From: Diospyros lotus
Lineage: Eukaryota; Streptophyta; Magnoliopsida; Ericales; Ebenaceae
Direction of reading: 5' to 3'
DNA: 64,000 nucleotides
Assembly: GCF_014633365.1 (NCBI RefSeq)
Contig: NC_068352.1
Coordinates: forward strand, 21,547,310-21,611,309
The notes beneath the pieces were generated by a model that saw only the letters and a list, made by a program, of their open reading frames with translations, was not told the origin of the DNA and searched no databases. This document shows, in pieces, positions 45,045 through 57,735 of the stretch (within the stretch, counting starts at the first letter, position 1; each line of letters starts with the position of its first letter). Position numbers and translations under genes: made by a program.

Positions 45045-45330
45045 CAGATTAAATCTTATCATTCACGGGATACATATAGTATTAAGCATTAAAAATAGGT
45101 GATCACCCACCACCCGGAGAGAGTGATTAAATCCTATCACTCATAGGATACATATAATACTGAGCATTAAAAATAAAAAATAATGGGTAATCACCCACCA
45201 CCCGGAGGGAGTTATTAATTCATATCACTCACAGGATACATATAGTACCAAGCATTCAAAATTTAAAAAAAATGGTGATCACCCACCACCCAGAAGGAGT
45301 GATTAAATCCTATCACTCACAGGATACATA
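45045..45330. repeat. Minisatellite, about four copies of an ~88 bp unit
   Basis: Units share ATCACCCACCACCCGGAG, GATTAAATCCTATCACTCA and GGATACATATAGTA. Copies differ at a few positions. It lies in the spacer downstream of TNP2, with plain AT-rich sequence on to 45,660. Confidence 0.85.
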
Positions 45331-45662
45331 CCTCAAATAATGTTGGTATCACAAATGTACACACAAGACGAAAAAGAGAATGACCAACCTGTAAACCAAA
45401 AAAATACTACAAAATAGAGAGAGAGATAGAAAGATAAGAGTTATAGTTTGCCCATATAGGCTAATCATTTGTCTGCATGTAAATTCAATCCAAATCCAAA
45501 AGAGTACATACTCTATCCAAATTAAGTCAACTTAAATTGATTCGTACTTAGTTTATAAGCATCAAGACTATTATACAATAACTAGCACACATATGCAATC
45601 TCTGGTGTCTATAAAGTTATAGTGCCTTATACTTACAAACCAAAAAGTCAAAACACTCAAGC

Positions 45663-48600
45663 TCATTCATCATCATCATCATCATCATAACATTCAATGA
45701 CTTTTTGTTTTCCTCTCCCTCTGACTTTCTTTTTTCCCTTCCCACTCCTTCTCTTTTGTTTTCCTAATTGACATGATACATCTTCTTCACATGGAATCTC
45801 TGCTGGAATGTCACTTCTAATCAATGTAAAGTCTTCCTCATATGCACTCACATCTTGGGGTGAACACGAGCTAATTAATGGCTCTTTTTGCTGATATGGT
45901 TGATCTTCGTTGCCTTCTTCAACATGCATATCATAAAAATCCCAAGGTTGTGACATTTGAACAACATACCAATTAGGATCACGCATATCCCTCACATAAT
46001 AAACCTGTTTAGCTTGGCAAGCCAAGACAAAAGGCTCATTAGTTTGTAAGGAACATCCAAAATTTAAGAAAGTGAACCCATGTTCATCTATCTTGATTCC
46101 TCTTCCTTGAGAATAAACATCTCTCCAATCACACTTCAATAGAACTACTCGATTACCTCCGAGATATTGTAATTCAATAATGTTCGTTAACACGCCATAG
46201 TAATCCACATTACCGATAGTTGGACTATTATCTCGTGCACTGGAAAAACTATTTGTTTCTCCTGTCACAACAACTCCACTATTTTGAGTCTTTAATTCTT
46301 TGTCACGATCTCGAGTATGGAATCGAAAACCATTAACTATATAACCCTTGTATGATAATGCACTATGAGCTGGACCCCGAGCAAGTGATAACAAATTATC
46401 ATCCACTCCAATCTCCGAATTGTGGATTTGTGTCACCTATTCATTAAAAAGCACTATTAGAGAATACATCCCATTAATGCGAATTGTCCAATGTGAACCC
46501 AAATGCACATTATACTTACTTGATTCTCAAACCAACTGAGAAAGTCTTTATTGTGAATATTTTCTATCTGTTGAGGAAGAGAATGGGCAAGAGAGCGAGC
46601 CAAGGACTGCTTATGTTCTCTGTTCCAAATTGTACAATACCAAGCCTTAGGCAAACATGAAAGTTAGTTTATATATATATATATATATATATCAAACTTA
46701 GCACTTACTCAATGAACGGTCGAACCTCATCACAAATTTTTAGAACATACAACCAAACTTGCAACCATTCCTCCATTTCAATCTCACATTGAGTCGCTTT
46801 CCCTAAACCACGACCTGCTTTGGAAAACACAGATAATCCTCCAGTAGGTTCCACCCCATCCCTATCATCATTCCTATTGATGCGATTGAATTTTATTTTG
46901 ATTCCACTAAGATACCTAGAACAAAAGGTTAAGCATTCATCCGCAAGATATCCTTCTGCAATCGAACCCTCTGGACGACTCTTATTACTCACATAGGACT
47001 TTAATGTACATAAATACCTATCAAAAGTTTTCAAACAAATGTCAGCCTCTTGTAGTAACATATATATGCCTATTTTCTCAAATATATTATGTTATAAGAT
47101 AATGTGTTCACCTTTCAATTTGATACATTTATCGATATTGGACCGGTCCGACAATTCTAGCTTCAGAAGGCAAGTGAACTGGCAAATGTTCCATAACATC
47201 AAAAAATGTGAGAAGGAAGATCTGCTTTAATTTACAAAGAATCTCAGAAATATGGAGCTCTAATTCATTTAGCTTTTCAACCACTAATACTCTAGAACAT
47301 ATTTCTCGAAAAAAGTTGCTTAATTCAATCAATGCATTGCACACTTCTTTTGGCAAAATACCTCGTATAGCAAGTGGTATTAACCGCTGCATAAGTATGT
47401 GGGAATCATGACTCTTCAAAGAAGAAATTTTGCACTCCTTCATATTCACTAATCTTGAAATATTTGATGAATAACTATTAGGTACTTTCACCTCTTTCAA
47501 GAATTCCAATAACATCAATTTTTCTTTCGAAGATAACGTATAGCATGCAGGAGGTAGTTTACCATCTTCGTCTATGTAAAGTTCCTTTCTAATGCCTAGC
47601 TCCATTAAATCCATGCGTACTTTCTTACCATCATTTGATTTTCGTTCAATATTCATGATCGTTCCAAAAACATTGTCATATACATTCTTCTCGATGTACA
47701 TGACATCAAGATTGTGACGTAATAAGAGATCTTTCCAATACGGCAAGTCAAAGAAAATACTTTTTTTCATCCAATACTTTAACCAAGTTTCACTAGACCC
47801 CTGCTAATTTTCTTTCTCAAGCGTACACAATTGATTAAGAACATAATGACCAAATAGTTGTGGTGGTTGTTCCCTTTGTTCTACCTTACCATCAAAATGA
47901 GATTTATTGTTGCTCCATCTGTGGTTCATAGGTAAAAAGCGGCGATGACCCATGTAGCAAATTTTTTTCCCATATGTCAACCATCGAGAAATAGTGTGCT
48001 TGTTGCAACAAGGACAGGCCCACCTTCCCTTTGTACTATATCCAGATAGATTAGCATATGCAGGGAAGTCATTAATAGTCCACAAAAGAGCTACATGTAG
48101 CTGAAAATTTTGTTTCTTTGAGACATCATAAGTTTCAACACCGATCTCCCATAATTCCTTTAATTCCTCAATCAACGGTTGCAAGAACACATCAATCTGA
48201 TTTTCAAGGGCTTTTGGACTGGGGATAAGTAAGGAGAGCATGAAATATGGTTGTTTCATACATTTCCATGGGGCAAATTATATGGAACTACCACCATAGG
48301 CCATGTACTACGAGCAACACTCATGGTGCCAAATGGATTAAATCCATCACTTGCTAGGCCAAGTCTAACTTTGCGAGAATCACTTGAGAAAGATGGATAA
48401 AGCCCATCCAACCTTTTCCAAGCTTCAGAATCAGCTGGATGTCGTAGCAACCCATCCTTAACACACTTCTCATCGTGCCATCTCATATCTGCAGCTGTTT
48501 TTGAAAACATGTATAACCTTTGAAGCCGTGGGGTCAGGGGAAAATATCTTAGGGTTTTGACAGGTATCTTCTTACTAGGTGAATCATTATGTGTTGCTAT

Positions 48601-49323
48601 CATCTTCCATCAAGAAGCACCACATTTTATACATTCATGGGAGTTTGCATATTCTTTTCGAAAAAGCATGCAGTCATTTGGACATGCATCTATCTTCTCA
48701 TAGTTAAGACCTAAATCTCGAATGAACTTTCTAGCTTCATAATACGAAGATGGTACAGTTTAACTTACAGGAAATACTGATCTAATGAGCTCGAGCAAAG
48801 TGTTGAAGGAATTATTGCTCCAACCACTCAAGCATTTCAAATGTAGCAATTTCACAAGGAATTCAAGCTTCGAAGCATGATCACATCCTGGATAAAGAGG
48901 TTGTTCAGCATATCTCAACAAATCATAAAACTTTTTGGCGGGTTGGTTAGGCTCGTCATTACTAGCAAATGAACATCCACCCATCTCAACGTTGATGTTG
49001 TGCATCCCAAATGCTCCTTCCAACATAAGATGCATACCATCATCATTACCGTCCTCATCATCATCATCACTACTATCTACTTTAGCAAACACATCCTCCC
49101 CATGATGATACCAAGTGACATAATTCTTAGTCATTCCATACCTTAGTAGATGAAATTTCACATTTTCCCGAACTCTCACTTCTGTATTGTTACAAGTCAT
49201 GAAGGGACACCTAATTCTACCATTTAAGCGTGTGTATCGAAAAGCAAATTCAAGAAATTGATCAATTCTATTAACATACTGGTCAAAAAGTCTATCATTC
49301 AATTGCATCCAATTCCTATCCAT
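45663..49323 (-). pseudogene. CACTA TNP2 transposase, nearly complete but broken
   Basis: The start at 49,323 opens MDRNWMQLNDRLFDQYVNRI, the transposase-associated domain, with CPFMTCNNTEVR and WYHHGED. The TNP2 core follows: HECIKCGAS, RHPADSEAWKRLDGLYP, VRLGLASDGFNPFGTMS, LWTINDFPAYANLSGYSTKG and HNLDVMYIEKNVYDNVFG. DUF4218-type sequence reads SLKSHDSHILMQRLIPLAIR, MEHLPVHLPSEARIVGPVQY and RPEGSIAEGYLADECLTFCS. The DUF4216-type part (46,436-45,663) has DYYGVLTNIIELQYLGGN and LACQAKQVYYVRD, then a Lys/Arg-rich tail and an Asp run. Lesions: TAA at 48,760-48,762, TGA at 48,610-48,612, a frameshift near 48,256, and TAG at 47,804-47,806. Recently active family, this copy inactive. Confidence 0.9.
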
Positions 49324-51124
49324 CGTACTAGAAATAACAAAAACTAATAGTATTAGAGATAGATTAAATTACAGAGCATGAGAATATGGGATAAAAGCAC
49401 TACCAATATTCATGTACATATATATATACATATACATATATATATCTACCAACCTAAAAGACTAATTTTTGAGTTCTAGGCTAATCTTTCAAAAAGACTA
49501 ATTGAAAATATTCTTTTCAACTTCAACCTATGATTTGTCATTGTTTATAATTCATACTCCGTGACAAAGATACTACAAAAGTTGCAAATAAACACCATTT
49601 GGGAAATACTACGCTAGAGATGGATTCATATTTCATATGGCAAAAGTTGCAAATATCCCCCCGTTGACTCCTTTTTTTTATTATTTTTTTTATAAAAGAA
49701 AAAATTTTGAAAAGCTGTTGGCTATTTAATATTTTTGTATACAAATTAAAAATAAAAAAAACAATTGTTCCATTTATAAAAAATAAATCCATCTTGACTC
49801 GATTGTTTTAGTATTTTTATTAATTAAACTAACTATAACGATTAGTTCATAATCCAATCATCCAAACTAAATCAATATTGGGTTGGAAGCTCCTCTCAGT
49901 CCTCTCTGATTTAATCGCCAAATATTTGTTTATTTTATGATGGAGTATTCCTATTTTGTTTGTTGCACTACAAAATATATTTTATAAATATAATCATTAA
50001 TTATTAATTTTATTTATTTTAAAATAATTATTTTAGCTATTTTATTCTTTATCCAAATAAAATAAAATAAAATAGGGAATGATATTATATTTATTTATGT
50101 TTTATTCTTCTAAATAATAAATTTTATATTACTTTATTTACTTTTAGATTTCATTTTATTTTTTATTCCACCTCTTTCCTAAATATGATCTACCAATGGC
50201 AAAGTAAAAAAGTTATGAGAAAGTGAGGTGAATAATAATGTATGCAGATTAAATAAGTTCTTAATTGATTTTATTTAAAATTGTTCTAATTAAGGCAAGT
50301 GTTGGTAAAACAAGTATATATATAAAAAAAAGTTGAATTTCTCTTTTTGTGGAGATAAGGGAAGGGGGCATAATATGAATGCATGTATATATAAAACAAG
50401 TATATATATAAAAAAAAGTTCAACTTCTTCACTTGGTAGGAATAAGATGGCTTACCCCCAGCTAAATGAATGCATGTATTTAGTTTTATTTATTCTTTTC
50501 ACTTCTCATTTCTCAAACTCTAACATACAATTGTAGTTCGTTCCTTTTTATACAAATATCAATGACAGAAATTATTATCCGAGACTTATAGAAGTTAATG
50601 CACATAGTAAATCCAAATTTTTCTTTTTATGCAACTGGAACTGATGAATTCACAAGATTGATTGCACACAGTTTGTCCACCAACAGTTTAGCAGTCAGGT
50701 TTAAGTAGTTCAGCATAATACTGAAAAATTTTTAACCTCTTGTATTTAATCACATAGTATTAACTATTATATCAGCTGATCTTATTATATACAATTCAAA
50801 TAAAAAAGAAAAGCTTGGATATTTTCTCCTTTTTTTCCCCTATATTTAAGATAAATTGTGATTTAAACATTCTTATTTCAGGAATGAATAGTGTAGCCTA
50901 CATATTTATGTGCATGCAGAAAAGAATGGTACATTATTGTAGTTAAATATCTATTCAAACATTTAATATTCTATTATTTAGCTAGTAACAGAAAAAAGAC
51001 TAAACTAGTGCACATTTTTAAATACCTTCAATAGGATGCAATAACAGATAGGCACAAGATGGAATGTCCATAGAGCTAAGGAAATGATAAAACGATGATA
51101 AATAAAAACATAAAACAAACACAC
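49324..51124. other. Non-coding DNA upstream of TNP2
   Basis: No gene seen on either strand. AT-rich, with TA-rich runs (49,420-49,445). A short direct repeat, CAAGTATATATATAAAAAAAAG-like, occurs at about 50,310-50,331 and 50,398-50,419. The TNP2 promoter should be just above 49,323; no distinct TATA box stands out. Confidence 0.5.
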
Positions 51125-51301
51125 ACCTTTTTCTTTAGCTAGTGAAGAAGATGACCCAGTATCCTGCTTTACTTTCAAATAGAAGGCCAATTGACAAAAT
51201 GCAACCTTGATTTCTTTTCTGAGACTAGCAGTTGCGTGACTCTGAAATCTAATTGCTTTCTGCTGAGGCTCCCAGTAGTAAGACTTTAGCCAGTCAAGTG
51301 C
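51125..51301 (-). pseudogene. Isolated host-like exon, source gene not recognised
   Basis: The minus strand has an acceptor (TTGGTTTTAG) followed by a phase-0 open exon: ALDWLKSYYWEPQQKAIRFQ, then SHATASLRKEIKVAFCQLAF and YLKVKQDTGSSSSLAKEK, ending at a donor, AAAAG|GTGTGT. Composition and both splice sites look like a real, conserved exon of about 59 codons without stops. I do not recognise the protein. No neighbouring exon of the same gene was found inside the CACTA, so it is most likely a captured fragment rather than a gene. Confidence 0.55.
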
Positions 51302-54300
51302 CTAAAACCATCCATTGGTTTAGAATACTAAGTGATTTAACAAAACATAAAAGATATTGTTATCAAGATAGATGGAAAGGACATAAGGAAAGCATTTTTG
51401 GTCATATAATCTCAGAATGAACATGTATTTTAAACATTTCAATTGGATATTGCATGGAGCCCATGAAAACCCTTTGAACCTAAGGGGATTCCAAAACCTA
51501 AGCACAACCTAACATCCATGGAGACTTAGCACCTCCCTCTATCACATAGCCTTCAGTTGTACCAAGAAGGCTTGACCCTCAGGTTCCGGCCAAATTTGGC
51601 CAAAAACTTGGCTATTGGACCTGGCTTGAGTCTCACGTGAACCTCACTCACCCACATAAATTCAAACCCCTAGAATCAAACCCAATTTGGAGAATAGTAA
51701 CCACACCTAATCCAGGTCTAGGATTCCATGACCCAAATTAATGAAAACTTTTAACCCAACCCACATTAGTGCAGGCTGACACAAACCAGAGAAAACTTGA
51801 CCAAGAAGCATGTAGCAGACCCGAAAGTTGATTAAAACTAACCCAGAATAATGAATACCCAACCCAAAATGAATCACACCTAACCTACGTCCTTAATAAA
51901 TGCCCAAATCCACCCACATTGAGTCAAATCCAACTCTAAACACCAATAAAACATGAAAACTAGCTTACTTTTGGAGGCGGAAGTAGCAACGTTGAAGAGG
52001 AACTGTTGAAGCAGTGGAAGCGGCAACGTTGAAGAGAAGCTGTTGAAGCAGTAGAAGCAGAAACGTTGAAACGACGGTAAAAAGAGGCGATGAAAGGTTG
52101 GGGATTTGGGGGATTTGAGGGCTAGGGGTTTGCAGGTTGATTGGAGGGTTTGGGGGGTAGGGGGGTTTGGTGGGAGCATCTCCCGCCTGATAGAAATAGA
52201 TATATATATTTTTTTAGTTAAAATATTTAATTGTTAAATAAAAATAAAATAACTTATAAAATTAATATTAATAATAATTTGATTGATAAAAAAAATAATT
52301 ATGATTTTGATAACTAATAAATAATTTTAATTATAATAATTATTAAATAATTTAACTAATAATATATGATAATAATCTAAATTATAATAATAAAATAATT
52401 TAAATTATTGCATCAAATTAATATTTATTAAATGTTAGTTAAATAATATATGATAATAATCTAAATTATATATATTAGTATTTAAAATAAATTTAATCCT
52501 ACAAAAACCATATGTTGAATTACAAAAATCATCAACCTTGTATATTTTAAAATACAAAAACTCCTTATTTTTAATTTTTGAATTACTCTATTAGCTGATG
52601 CTCATGTTTTTCAATTATTTAATCAATCAATAAAATTATTTAAAAATTAAAAAAAATAATAAATAAACTTTATTTATCTATTAAAAAGACTTCTTTTAAT
52701 TTAAAAATATTTAAAAGCCTATATGATTTACCTTTTTCATGAACTCCAAACACCCCAAGGCATGGCACAAGTGATAAAACTCTCAATTTTTTTTTCCTTT
52801 TACCCATATTGATTTAAGTGATGGAGGGCCTTTTGGAGACAACCCCAGACATCTCTAACCTTTATTTTATAGAACAGGTGTGATACACACAAAATTAATA
52901 ATAATTTTATTTAAAATTAATAATACTTTATAATAGTGATATTAAAAATTAAAAATAGATCTATTCACAATTATAAATTATTATTAATTTTAAATAAAAT
53001 TATTATAAATTTGATTAATTTAAAAAAATATTAAATCTATATATAAAAATAACACTTCTTCACATGAATGTGTATGGTAGCGGTGGCGGCAACTCCACGT
53101 TGGTATAAAAAGAGTTATTAGGCTTTAATTAGGATTATATATGCCTGTGTGTGTATAATGAAATGATTTTTGGAGTGAATATAATTATATAAATTTAAAA
53201 TAATATATGATAATAATCAAATTAATATTTATTAAAATAATACATGATAATAATTTAAATTATATATATTAGTGTAATAATTATATTCATGCATTTATAA
53301 AAAAAAATATAATCAACTTAGAGATTACTTATATAAATGTTAGTTAAATCTTAATAATTTTTTTCTATTATTTAACGGTTAGAATTTAAATTTGTAATCA
53401 ATAATGATTGAAAAGTGGTATAACTATTTCTTAGGAGTATGATTAGTTTTTTTTATTCAAATCAATATAAATATTTCACATTAAAATAAGTTATATTAAT
53501 TTATCTAATCTTTCATTTATTTATATTTTTTAGGTTCTTGCAATGTATAAATAACAGAAGAAGAAATAGCCTGAAATTAAATTTAATGTTGCTATCATTA
53601 TAAGTATTCACATTAAAAATAGTTAGAGATTTTTTGTAATGTGTCGTTGACATTAATTTTATTTTATGTGATTAATTGAAAGTTTTTAAAGTTATATATT
53701 GTGTGCTTTATATTTCATTTAAATTTTATAGGTTTAGAAAAAAATATTATTCCCAAAAAAAGGATTTTTTCTGCTACAAAATTAAATTTAATAATATCAT
53801 ACATATATAGTGGTTTATTAGTTGTTTATAGAATTAACTATAAAAATATAATTATTGATTACAAAAATTTTTGTAAAGAAAATCAATTTACAATGAAAAT
53901 TAATATGATTAGCAATGATTTGATGTAGTGAAAAATAAGGTTGCGTTCTATTTGTGTTTTAATTTTCAATTTTGAGTTTTGAATTCATTTTTAATTTTCT
54001 ATTTTGGGAGTTTGTTTTAAAAGGTTAAAAATGCATTCTCTTTATTATTTTGAAAAACTGTTTTTCAAAATAGAAAGTTAGAAAATGCATTCTCTTTGAA
54101 ATTTTAAGAATAAATTTTTAATGATATTTTATTTAATAAATTTTATTATTCAATAAATTATAAAAATTTAATATTAATATAATATTAAAAATATATACAT
54201 TTTAAAGTTAGTGAATTTTGTAATATTTTTTCTATTACAATCATAAAATACGAATAAATATTGAAAATGAAACTTGTTTGATGTGTTTTGAGGGGGTAAA

Positions 54301-55139
54301 TTATACCAAAAATCACTAAATTTTTGTGTATTTTTTATTTTGATCACTAAACTTTAATTATTTAGAATGTGATCATAGAGATTTAAAAAATTTTGCAATA
54401 TGATCACATATAAGATTTTTCAATCACTCTATAGTCGAAGTGGGTGACGTGGCGCTGATATGGTCAGAATGTGCCACGTGTCAAAAAAATATTTTTATTA
54501 CTTGTGTTTTGAGTGACAAAAACACAAATAAAAATATTTTTAGTGATATTTAGTGTGAGTTAGTTGTGTTTTGAGTTTGGAGTTTGTTTTGAATAAAAGC
54601 ACTCAAAACAACATTTTTGTTGTTTTGGATTTTTTTTATAATTTTCTTTTATTTTTGAAAATGCGTTTTTAAAAACAATAATTCATTATTGTGGAAAATT
54701 AAAAACTAAAATGGCTTAAAAACAACAAAGAGAATGCATACTAAGTGTTTTATCTATAATTTCGTAGAGAAAATCAAATTTTTTACGGTGAATACAAATT
54801 TTGATTAATTATTTTTTTGTATTACAAGAATTGTTGTGACTAGATAAATAAAATTATTCAAAATATCTAGCTATTTGAATGAAAAAGTGATCAATTATCT
54901 AGAGTTGAAAAAATATGTAAATTTACAATTTAATTTGTCTGAAGACATTAGTATATCTATACATTTTTTTAATTCAAAAACTACACCATCGCTATTTAAG
55001 TAAATTCATTTTATTAGTTTCAAATTACATAATTAAGTGTATTAAGACTAAATCATGTTAAATTTATATATATATATATATTTTTTTTTCAATGTGCAAC
55101 TCTTTTTGATGATTCTTGCTTAATCCTTAAATATTACAT
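51302..55139. other. Non-coding interior of the CACTA, right part
   Basis: About 51,470-52,190 is less AT-rich and has a ~42 bp tandem repeat (51,980-52,065, GCAACGTTGAAGAG / GCTGTTGAAGCAG units); its minus strand could be a first exon or UTR of the same captured gene, but I cannot show it. 52,200-55,080 is very AT-rich with no coding region; 54,290-54,480 has a CACTAAA-containing stretch (ATCACTAAATTT and GATCACTAAACTTT) like the ends of some small elements. Confidence 0.45.
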
Positions 55140-55934
55140 TTAGTGACGACCAAGTGTGGCTGTCATTATTAACCTCCATTTGTGATCACTATCCCCTGGC
55201 TCTCACTAAATGTGTACATTCAGTGACAATCAATTCTGACCGCCACTATTGCTAACCCATTTGTGACCGAGCATTCTCGACCCTCACTAAAGGTCCAATA
55301 TTCAGTGACGGCCATGTGCAGTGGTCACTATTGTGCCTTCATCTGTGACCGAGGTTCCCGACCCTCACTAAAGGTGGTACATTTAGTGACGAGCATCTCT
55401 GGTAGTCACTATTGTGCCTCTATCTGTGATCGATGTTACCCAACCCTCACTGAAGGTGGCACTTTCAGTGACGACCACGTGTGGTCGTTACTATTGTGCC
55501 TCCATCTGTGACCGACATTGTCCGACCCTCATTGAAGGTGGCACTTTCAGTGACAACCGCGTGTGGCCGTCACTATTGTACCTCCATCTGTGACTGACAT
55601 TGCCCGACTCTCATTGAAGGTGGTACTTTCAGTGACGACCGCGTGTGGCCGTCACTATTGTGCCTCCATCTGTGACCGATGTTGCCTGACCCTCACTAAA
55701 GGTGTCACTTTAAGTGACGACTGCTTTTGGTCGTTACTATTGTGCCTCCATTTGTGACCGACATTACCCGACCCTAATTGAATGTGTCACTTTCAGTGAC
55801 GACCGTGTGTGCCGTCACTATTGTGCATCATTTGTGACGGATTCTATCTGATCATCATTAAATATTGGCATTAGTGATGACTTTTAACTGGCCGTCACTA
55901 AATGTGATCACTAAAAGTCAAATTTCTTGTAGTG
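55140..55934 (-). repeat. Right subterminal repeat array of the 14.65 kb CACTA
   Basis: Tandem units of about 82 bp, about nine to ten in all, share GTGCCTCCATCTGTGACCGA, CCGACCCTCATTGAAGGTGG and CAGTGACGACCGCGTGTGG. The core GTCACTA motif is shared with the left array but the rest differs. Terminal CTTGTAGTG ends at 55,934. Open frames across it are repeat artefacts. Confidence 0.9.
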
Positions 55935-55987
55935 TTGAACCCCTTCTCTTTACTCCTTTTCCTTTTCATTGGACAAAGAGGAACCAC

Positions 55988-57735
55988 ATGTAATTGTTAA
56001 TGTTGCGTGCCCTAATACTAGATTTAGATGACATCTAGCAAGCATGTAACTAGTCACATTTATTATATATTTGTATATAAAAGGCAAGTTTCTTCATTCA
56101 TGAGCTCTTCAGTTTAACACATGAATGAATCCCTAGATATTCTATTTAAAAATCTTATTCTCAAAGAGTTAAGACTGTGTGACAGAATTATTCTGTAACA
56201 GGATGTTTTAAACTATTCATAGTCCTTAGATTCTTTAGATGGGGATTCCAATTAGTCGAGTATGGACTAACATAAGGGTTACTATCTCATTCAATATGAG
56301 ATATTGATGGGAGAGTGGTGTGTCACATGCCACATTACATGAGATATTGCTAGTAAACCTGTGTGTGGTTGTTGAGGAACAACCAGCCGAATATGACACC
56401 AATGATAAACCATATGGCATGGTGGATAATGGTTTTATCGTCAGATTGCGATGGTGTGTTGATCCTCGGACTTGAACAAGCATGGTTGTTTTGTACAGTG
56501 ATGTACGGGATTTGGTAATGAATTAAACCATCCAATTGGGAGATGGAGATGTTCATCTATGTGATTCTTTATTGTTGGTATATAGAGACACGTGTTGGGA
56601 ATATGATCTGTCACCCTCGTCAGTAGTTGATGGGGTGATCATCCTATGTGATCTACTGTTAATGTGACATGATAGTCCCTAGGCAAGGCAGATTGAATAT
56701 CAAGAAATGAGTTTCCTTGGGTGTCATCTAGTCACATTGACGAGGTTAGACACATAATTATTGAATTTGTGAGTTTATCACTCAATGACTCTTGCTTAGT
56801 CAAGACATTAGGTGATGAAAGGATTAGAATACACAGTAATCGTCAGTCATAATAGGTTCACTTGAAATGAGACTTTACTGCCACATATACTATCCTAAAC
56901 TGTAGCTAGGCATTATTCAGGAATTCTTGGATCATCATTAGGATATGGAGAGACTTCAATGATTGGTCAAGGGGTTAACCGGTACTGAAAGGGGTTTTAG
57001 TGCTATCTAATTGCTAGTGGGTAGTGAATTTAGAAAGTCACACACTCTATAGTGTCACGTCTGGTATCGGTATCTTGTGCCCAAAGTGTCTTAGAGATTG
57101 GCGGGTCAAACTTTGACTTACTAGCTTGGATAGTTGACTTTCTTGGGGCAAAAGTCGACTTTAGGGGTAGCGAAAGTCGACTTTCGCCTTTAAGAAAGTT
57201 GACTTTCGATGCCACCCAACAGCCACAATTGAATGCCATGTGATGCGAATTTGAGAGGGGTTGGGGGCTTGGTGATGGACGATCTAGGGCAGATTAAATT
57301 AGAGGAAAAAGTAGAATTAACTACTTCTCTGCGTCTTCTTCTACTTCTGCTTCCATTGAAAAATCTGTAGCTACCAAAGATAGAATACGCGTGATAGTTA
57401 TGCACAAAAAAATTGAGTTGAGGGTACTAGTGATACGGGAACCTCTATGACTAGCTCAAGAAGAGGAAAATGGAACAATACCAAACAACGTATTAGGTGT
57501 GAACCTACTAGGACCACCACAACGTGAGGTGGAGTGGTCTTAATTAGTACATAAATAGTTTATGTATCAACCCTATATCGGGCTACAGGTATGTGTGTAC
57601 TTATATTCATATAATGAATATGCATGTTATTTAAATACCCAAGATACGTATGGTTTCTGCATGATTAATTTCGCTGGGTGTATTTGATACATGTAAATTT
57701 TTTATTTTACCCATACCCCTATACAATATTTCCTT
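55988..57735 (+). repeat. Probable LTR (solo or truncated)
   Basis: About 1.75 kb with uniform, non-coding, moderately GC-richer sequence begins TGTTGCGTGCCC just after flanking DNA. A TATA-like TATATTTGTATATAAAAGG lies at about 56,065-56,083. Toward the 3' end comes a T-rich tail and then a degenerate TATTAGGATGAACC that could be a primer binding site. No second copy is in the window and no target duplication was found, so the limits are uncertain. Confidence 0.4.

Larger units (their letters stand above)
41285..55934. mobile_element. Full-length CACTA element, 14,650 bp, TTG target duplication
   Basis: It starts CACTACAAAAAAC at 41,285 and ends TTTCTTGTAGTG at 55,934, flanked by TTG on both sides (41,282-41,284 and 55,935-55,937). 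Both ends carry arrays of GTCACTAAA/TTAGTGAC motifs. Inside, on the minus strand, are a TNP2 gene (49,323-45,663) and downstream a Transposase_24 gene (43,925-42,098), the usual two-gene order. Between TNP2 and the right end are about 5.8 kb of non-coding DNA with an isolated host-like exon. It is unrelated in sequence detail to the composite element at 16-39 kb. Confidence 0.95.

Noticed and set aside
51880..52179. A 99-residue minus-strand frame starting MLPPNPPTPQTLQ
   Set aside because: It may be an exon or UTR of a captured gene, but Pro/Ser/Phe-rich composition and a local tandem repeat make a coding call unsafe.
55263..55757. Open frames and CRISPR-like regular repeats
   Set aside because: These are CACTA subterminal tandem repeats. 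Units are contiguous with no unique spacers, and the genome is a plant.
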